Assembly: GCA_014526335.1 (NCBI GenBank)
Contig: JACTAT010000051.1
Span: 3,758,411 to 3,822,410, forward strand
Direction: 5' to 3'
DNA length: 64,000 nucleotides
From: Chrysaora quinquecirrha
Taxonomy: Eukaryota > Cnidaria > Scyphozoa > Semaeostomeae > Pelagiidae
The position numbers and the translations under genes were made by a program. Shown here piece by piece: positions 26,601-35,600 of the stretch. The notes beneath the pieces were generated by a model. That model had not been told where the DNA came from. It searched no databases and saw only the letters and a list, made by a program, of their open reading frames with translations. Numbering within the stretch: the first letter of the stretch is position 1; every line of letters starts with the position of its first letter.

Positions 26601-29600
26601 ACAATTTCTGGGGCCTAATTTTTGTAGTGGGAATGATCAGAGAATAAAATGGATGCCTTACCCTGTAAGCATTAAGTGCAGCAATGCAGTCGCTGAAAGA
26701 AGACCTTGCCCAGTTCATCTTATGACTGGAAAATAAAAAAATATGAAAATGGTAATAAATTGGAACTTACAGCTATATCTAACATGTATCGTAGTCTTAT
26801 CAGGAGAGGTAGAGCAAATTTTGCTTCAAATTCATTATTAATTGGAATAAAAGTGAAAGAAAGGATTCAAGTCCCAGTTTATCAGTTCAAGCAGGCATTG
26901 AATCAAGCATTTTCCTTTTTGTGAGTTACTTGTATCTTATTTGCTGTGTTTCCGGGGATATTTTCAACATTTATTGTCGCCGGTTCCTTTGTCTCTTTTT
27001 GTCCAATTTTTCGCTAGTTGAAGAAAAATTTGCTGCACTATTTATAATTAAGGATGCGAGCTATCAACTTTTAAGAAACTTTTGGCACTACAATCTAATC
27101 GAAAGAGGTCCAACAAAGAGAAAATCATGAACTAGACCTTGAGCTAGGGTCTTTATCAAATAAAAAAGCGTGTTTCCTATCTTTTCTCTGCATCAAAACT
27201 TTTTGTTTTCAAAAAAGAGTAGAGTCAAACCTGTATGCCTCGAAGTCTTTTTTGAATGGTCTTGCAAAACAGCTTTTTAAAGATAATGCAGCACCTGGAA
27301 ACAGGTATAATAAATTTGGGGGAGTGAGAAAAAAGCACATAAAAAAAGACAAAATTTCCGAGATTTACTGAGAAAGGAGTCTCAAATCACGATAGAATAA
27401 TCATACTGAATGAGGTACTGTATGTCTAAAACCATCTTTCAAAGCACCGGGAGGGGAATGAGACGAAGGAGACAGCCACGTAAAACATAGATGACAACAT
27501 CAAAGAATGGAATGGTCTAGACTTCAACAAAACATCTGAAGACCGTTCAAAATGGAGATATCTGACAGCCAAATCAGCAGTATGACACCCCTACGATGAC
27601 AGTCAAGGAACTAAACTAAGGCCTGGCTAAACTAGGAGACATATCGCGCGCGACATCGATGTTCCTCGGTGTCTCCCAGTTAAGCTACCTCGGAAAATTT
27701 GTAGCGCGCGACAAAATTTGTAGCAAGAGACACGCAAATGTTTCTGGGAGACAACAGAAACACTTATTATCTCCGTGACATGCGAATGACTCGGGGGACA
27801 TGTTGCTCGCTTGTCACTCGCATGTTTAGCTACCCTGGGAGACACGCTGAAAACATTGTCGTACGCGACAAGTCTTCTAGTTTAGCCATAGCTTAAGTGT
27901 ATTATAACATACCAATGATTAAACATTCCTCAAGACAGCCAAACACGTGGCCAAGTATGATCAATTTTCCAACTCTGACATCTACCGGCAGCGATTCCAG
28001 GACTTTGCCAACGAATGTTAGGTCGCCATCAAGAGGGTTGATCCTGCCTCTCTGTTTCACTGTAAGAGCACCGACCTAAAACAGAGAAGTTTTGGAGAAA
28101 ATGCAAGAGAAAGAATATTGGACTAATCTTTTCTGGAAAGTAAAGATCTGTTGCCTTATTTCATGGTTGGCTTCGTAGCGTCGACTAAGAAAAAGTTCCT
28201 GAGTCGAATCCCAGTTATTGCATATAACTGAGACAGACATCAAAGCGAGATCGCTCAAATTGGGACTCATAATATTACGGAACTTTCTTGGACTGGCCAA
28301 AGTTGATGTCCACTTAAACTAAGCGTGTTCACTGCACCGTCACAGCAAAAACACACGAGCCTTTTTCGGCAGCCGTTTTAGTACAAAATCTCGTTAAAAG
28401 TTTAAACGAATATCGAAAAAGCAACAGAAAGTTATTTATATAGTTAGTTACGAACAAATAGTAAGTTAAGTTTTAAGACAAAGAGATGTTGTTTTTTAAG
28501 AGGTCTAAGACCAAGTAGATTTAGGCTATTAAGGCCTGGCTAAACTAGGAGAAATGTCGCGCGCGACATTGTCGCCAGTGGAACTTCCTTTTGATGTCTC
28601 CAAACATTTCTTGTCTCCGCGACTCGGGGGACATGTTGCTCGCTAGTCACTCGCATGTTTAGCCACCCTGGAAGGCACGTCACATACAATGTCGCGTGCG
28701 ACATGCCTCCTAGTTTCGCCACAGCTTTTCATCCACTCACCGTTGACATCATAATAACCATTGCACAGTGAGACAGAAAAACTAAGTCCAAAACAATTGA
28801 TTATGAGTCGCAGTTTGAGCATCCAGCAGTTGCACTCAATGCCGATAGCTACGACTCAGGTAATAAGTCTATCTTCAACTCACCTCCTTAAGATGAAGAA
28901 TAGTTCTACGAATATCACTGACATCAGGTGGTTGCAAAGCCATCCCTAAGACTCTACATGGCTCTCCAATGTCCAATGATTTGATGTGAAGTACAACTTG
29001 CGCCAGCGGACATCTCTGAAAAATAGAGACGAAAATTTGAAATTCGTAATTTATTAAATTCAAATAAACACAGAATAATACTTTATCAATCGGGAAATAC
29101 GATTTGGCAATGCACATGGGATGTGCGACTACTTAAAATGAGAGCCCAACTTCCACGGGGGGGAGGGTACATGACTAATGTATGGACGTGGATGTGCCGC
29201 CGAGATGTTACAGACCCATCCACTTATCATGAAGACACATAATAGATTTTGAATCAAAACCAAAAAATTCCCGCCACATCCAGCAAGCTGATTGGTGTTT
29301 AAAATAAAAAGCCGATTCGGCATCGCTTTCTGATTGGTGCATTTCGAACCGCATCTGGGTATAAATTCCGCCTTTGTCATTTGTTTCGGTCTGTTTCTGA
29401 CGTTTGTACTTTGAAGAGAATTAGATGAAAAAAGCTTTCACGTATGTCTGATAATGTTTCCGCTGTTTATCGGAATTCTGAAGATACAGAAGCAATATTA
29501 TGGGTAATAACAAGTGGAATATGAGAGTAATAAAATTTTCAAGGCCATATTGCTTGAAATTGCACTAGAATCATCTTAAACGCGATACTGACATCAATAG

Positions 29601-32600
29601 GACTCAAGAAAATAAACTTATGTAGTTTTCTTCAATTTCCCACCCTTATATATGGGGTTTTGGTAAACACCATACCAATCTTAAGAGAATTTCAAGGCAG
29701 TAAGCCCATCCAAAATCCCAAGCACATAACGGATGAGTCCTTGTTTTGTTACGAAGTAGAGTAATTTCCTGTTCTTTTTCTAATTCGTGAATTTATAGCA
29801 ACATGAAAAGGGGATCCATATAGAAAATTTATGTTTAAGCTTGAAGGACAGAGTGATATGAAGTTTATAAAAGAAGTTCGCAAAGAAAAAACTTTGCAGT
29901 TACAGTATATACTATTCGCTAACATGGTACTAACCTGCATTTCAGGAACGCCATACTGAGGCAACTGATACTCAAAATCTTTGGTAATCATTCTAAAACA
30001 CTCACCGTCTGAAACTCTGCCAGCACGACCTTATCAGATAAAATCATATAAAAAGAAATGAGAACGACATAATAAAAAATAAAGTTAGAAAGCATTTCAA
30101 TTAGAAGTATTTTGAATGGATAACAAGAAGGAAGCCAAAAGCTTCCTATAAAAAATAAATGAAAAGTAATAACGAATAAATTTATAAAAATAATTTAAAA
30201 TAAATTAAGATTCCTAGAAATGAAAAGCTTTGGAGCAATCTTTTCTGAGCTCAGCTAGAACTAAAAGTAATAAGATGAACCTTTTCTTTGTTCCATCGAC
30301 GATATTGGAGCCCAAGCCATCCTAAGACATTGATAATTAGTGTCCCTGTCCGTCTCAAGATTCTTCACCAGACAAAAATCAATCACTTAAAAGAAATTAA
30401 TGAAAAATTACAATAACTTCCTTAATAAGATCCATCAGTACAACTTTCGGCAAAGACAGCAACTACCCTGGGGGCCCAAACAAAAACCTAGTCTTAGGCA
30501 TGATGTGGCCATAGGATAACACTTGTTGGACAATCCAAACTGTGCAGAAAATTACAGCTAGGATTGTTTTCAAATCATTGGCAAGGAAAGTCTTTATCCC
30601 GTATGGGAATTTTGGAATCTTTGTCCGGTAGGGGAATTTTGGAATCTGTTAACATCAAAACTAAAAGGCTGGTTCTGTAAAGACAGAAAGAATTCGTTTT
30701 CTCACTTGGACTCTTCGATCAGTTCAATGATCTTCCCACTGTAACCCGCGGGCTGATTGGTGCTAGGAACACAATGCCAATTCGGCTTCACTTTCTGATT
30801 GGTGCATTTTGATCCGCAACAGGGTACAAATTCCACCGTTAGTTGATTGTTTCGGTCCGTTTCGTTTACATTTTGACGAGTGTCAGACTAAAAAGCTGTC
30901 AAAAATGTTTTCACTGTTTCTCGCAATTTTAAGACCTGAATATATTAGAAGACTGTACGAATTCAATTGAACTGATCAGAGAGGATACTTTACCATATTT
31001 GATATCTGGAACTGTGATGGAGCTTTCAGCAATGTTTGTAGAAAGGATGACCTTCGAATGAAGAAACAAGGTTATGGTATAAGGGTTATAATTGTAATAA
31101 AGGCATAATTTTGGTAGAATTTTCGACAATGGAGATTTACTTTGGAAAAATTTAAGGCAGATAAATAAAGGCAGATATAATAAAAGGCATATATCTAACC
31201 AAAGACGGAATCGAGAGTGCTCAAGCAATCTATATACTCCCTCGACCTGAGTTTAAAAGCTCAGAAACGCAGATTAAAAAAAAAACAGAAAATTGCACTG
31301 TAAAATCAGGGCCATTCTGGCAAAATTAAAACTCAAAAATTAGTTAAGTTGTGTTTTCGTCGTTGTCGGGAAATTTTGACTGTTGCTGTGGCATCGTGGC
31401 CTAATCCAGCTCGCTCGTTGTGTCAACTCAGAGAGGCTTGGGTTCGAGCCCCAGCCACGGTAGCGTCACAGCCAGGGTCGAGGACTCGGTAGTTCATCTA
31501 TATCTGAAATCCTAGCAACTGGCGCTAAACACCTTAACCCTTTCCTTCACTAGCTGCCAGTCACACGCAGTCGACTTTATCGCGAACCATGAATACTCTA
31601 AGTTGGTTTGCGTTTTGCTATTTAAAATTACGAGTTACAAAATATAACTATGGATTATAAAGAAGTCGTTACCTTTCTATGCCCGGCCTTGGCTTTCATA
31701 AATATCTTGGCTTGATCTTGGCTTGTTATTTGCGAATGTAAAATAAGAACTTGCAAGCTAAAAAAAAACAGAGGTATGTTAGAAATGATTCCTTCCAGCA
31801 AAATGAAAATTTTAATAGTTTGAAAGAAACAACAGAAATAGGGTCAACATACAACACCACCATTTTGAAGTAAAGCAAAATAAAGATGCAGATGAATGCA
31901 TCAAGCCAACGTTGATCGCTGGAGTTTTTTTAGTTGTAAGAGCAAACGAACCAAAATAGGCCTAATCGAGTAAATCTAACAGTCAATATATCGTATTTCC
32001 TGGAATAAGTGCCCTTTTGTGGTTGAGCTGCGCAACAGGCTGGTCCAAAAGCATTCTTTGATAGTGTATACGCAAGCTCCTGATGGGAGGAATCAAGAGT
32101 CACCTTTTGCCAGTTGCCGCAAAACTGACGTTTCGTCAGGACGTTAGCTGGTTCATAAATTTATAGTAATCGCTCCTCTTAAGACTGATTTTCAAGTAAG
32201 CGGTTATGTTACTAACGAGCCAAACAACTTAGTCACTGGAATAGAAGCTATTTTGGTTTTTGAAATAATTATATTTCGAGTCTGAGATTCAGGAATTAAG
32301 CTATTTAGCAACACCATCGAGAGGGGGTCCGTTGGGGTAAAGGTCCGGGGCAAGGCTTAAAAGGGGTCCACAAACATTGATATGCTCTTAATACTTCCCT
32401 TAATCCTCCTTAAGGTCTGGTATGATTGTACTACTGCGGGGCCTGCTCTGCTTCTCGACAGCCTTGCCTTTTGGACTCTTTGCTGGAGGGATTTCAGCAA
32501 TGCGAGTAACTGAAGCAGAACAAGCAAATTTGATACAGGCTTCGTATTAAAAACGAACAGTAGTTCAAATAAATAGAAAATCAAGCATACCTGCGCTCAT

Positions 32601-35600
32601 GCTCAATGTTTTCTAAATGCTTGTGCATGGCGTCAATTTCAGGATATCCTAAGAAAAGAGAATTGATACACCTAAGAACATACTACCTTTAGTCAATTAT
32701 GCATAAACACAACAGAAAGCTACATATAGTAAATGGTATTTTGCATTACGTTAACCTTATGGTGTTGACACTTCACATCCCCAATTTATTCATGACCAAA
32801 TGATCAACCCTACATCACGTAGTCGGTAGTGAGGCTTTTAAGTGTGCATCATGATTGGCTGAAGCTATCTGATATACCGCATGTTTCTATAGTGAAGTGG
32901 ATTAGCTCGTGCTATTGAATTGGGCAGCTATGAATTTTCCCAAGCGGTCAGATTTAACCATTCAAACTGAACATTAAATATGACAGGGAAAGATTTAACG
33001 TGCTAGTCAAACAGATTTTCGTCCCATCCACCTTTCCTGTTTTGCTTGATTTATCTTAATTCTCTGTTTTACTCCTTTTTATGCTTTGCATTGGAATCTT
33101 AGGGCTCAAGTTGTCTGCATGGACATAGTGTGCTGGTCTGCGGAAAACTTCATTTCTTCGTCAACCCCCAATAAGCCAAGGGCATTTTGACATCGAACAG
33201 GCGCACTGACTGCCAATTCTGAAGTTCCAATGGTAAGAAAAACATCACCAGATCTCAGTTGATAGACAATGGTGGCCACACAGTGCTGAGAGACCTTCAA
33301 TGGAATGCTAACCAATATTGTTTTCCCCTACCGCTTTTGTTTTACCTGGAACAAATATTAACTTAAAATATACAATCAATAAATTAGAAAAGTCTATGTA
33401 AAAGTAATACCTGGTAGAAAGACAAGAACTGATCCTCTGTTAGCTGGAAACTTTTCCCCTTCAGCCAATCCTTGCATACTGGATTCATTTCTGTCGAATT
33501 CCATTATCAATGCCTTTGCTAACTGATAACATTTGGTTGATATTTCAGGCTCATACAAACTTTGCTGCGGTATCTAGAAAGGGGAATGTTTATTAAAGTC
33601 TGATGTGGTTTTCGATCGCAGAAATTTGCATTTTGAAGGTAAACTGGTTAAGTATAAAACTGGTTAAATTTGCAGTGTTAACGAGGTACAATGGCATTGT
33701 TGATTATCATCATCATCATCATTTTTATTCGTAAAACACACTACTACATGTTAATAATTATAATTATCAAAATGTGTATTTTACACGACCCAAGTCAAGC
33801 AATGCTTATCTAGCTTGGGCCGTAAATTAAATGTTAAAAATAATTAATAAACTGAAAGAAATATCTAAAAAATCACAAATTACAAGAATACCAGTTATTT
33901 TTTTTGCTGATCAAGGGGCCAGTTGTTAAGCATCTATCAAGTAAATATCTAATTAACTTCATAGTTTTTTGAGTTGTACAAAACTTCAGAATGTATGCCC
34001 GAAAATGTTTCCGCTGTTTATCACGATTAACTCTAAATAAGAAATGACCCAACACACGCCAGCGAAACTATACGCACTACTGTGCTGGTATTATTGCGTA
34101 CTGTGGTGGATTTGCACTTCTGCGGTGGGTTATAATACTTGATGTGGTGTTATTTTGCGTACTGTGGTGGAGTCGCACTTCTGCGGTGGGTTAAAATGCT
34201 TGATGTGGTAGTATTTTGGAGTACTGTGGTGGATACGCACTACTGTGGTGGGTTATAATGCTTGATGTGGTGGTATTTTTGCATACTGTGGCGGAAACGC
34301 ACTAATGTGGCAAAGATTCCCTATCTTGCAACATAAACTTTCCCCCTCACCTCTCCGAGACTCTGTAAATTGTCCAAGTAGAAGGTTGAAACATCGTACA
34401 TCTTGCCTTCCACAGACACAACAGGGGCTCCTTCGAGCTGGCCTCTTATTTGAATTGAGAAGTACTTCGAAAAGAGGCTGCAGTCCATTGTGGCAGACAT
34501 GAGTATCACCTGAAAAATGAAACAATGTGGGCTGATACTTAAGCTATTCTATATATTTTCACGGAATATCGACGTGATATATTATTTAAAATCAAATAGC
34601 GTGAATGCATAAAAGTAGCATTACACGATCAAGTTCGAGTCATACTGACGTCATATTTTTAGTCAATAAAGAATTTATCAATGTCCTGTCCATGACAGCG
34701 TAAATGTTTAAAAGTTTTAAGGTCATAGTTAACATTTCAGCTCCAAAACTCAACATTGCTGAAAAACTTTAAATATGACTCGAGTTGGATTGCCAATCTT
34801 AATTTAAGCTACCTTTCAGTCTTAATAACAAACGCTTAAAAAGCCATAAAAGTGTTCAATATTTAATGCTATAACATAACATAACCTACCTTGCAATGTT
34901 TTGAAACTGTGCGAAGAAATTTCTTAACAATCAGCATTGCCAAGTCGATATCTTGATCTCTTTCGTGGATCTGTAAAATACAAATTTCGTTAATCAACGT
35001 TCTTTTGTGAGTGGAATTAACTCCATGAAATGAGTCTATCCAATATGAAATCAAGACGCGGCAATAGCTATCTGGTATAATGTAAAAACTTGCCCTTTCC
35101 AGTATGGGTTAATGCAATGTGCAGCGCTCAGATGGTTATCTGGTTGATTGTAAATGGGGCCTGAATAATGTTATCACTTTACCTCATCAAGAACAATATG
35201 GGTAAACTCATTCATATTCTTGTTCCTTATCATTTTTTCTAACAACACACCAGTTGTCATGTATGTAATTCTTGTATCCTCTGTGACTTTCCTGTCTCTT
35301 GCAACTTGATATCCAACAACATGACCAAGGGGCCAATTTCTTTCTTCTGAAACACGTTTTGAAATGCTCTGTGCAGCTATTCTCCTCGGCTGTGTTACAA
35401 CAATGTTGCAAAATTTTCTTCGTTCATAGTAGTAATCAAGGATATACTGGGGAACTTGGGTTGTTTTTCCACTGCCAGTTGCCCCTAAAAGGGTAAAGAA
35501 CAATGTTTGATTTCTATAAGCTATTGGTTTACTAACATACCACTTTTATTTAATACATGGTGCATTCACTTCATTTTGAAAGATTTAGGAGCCCGGTGTG

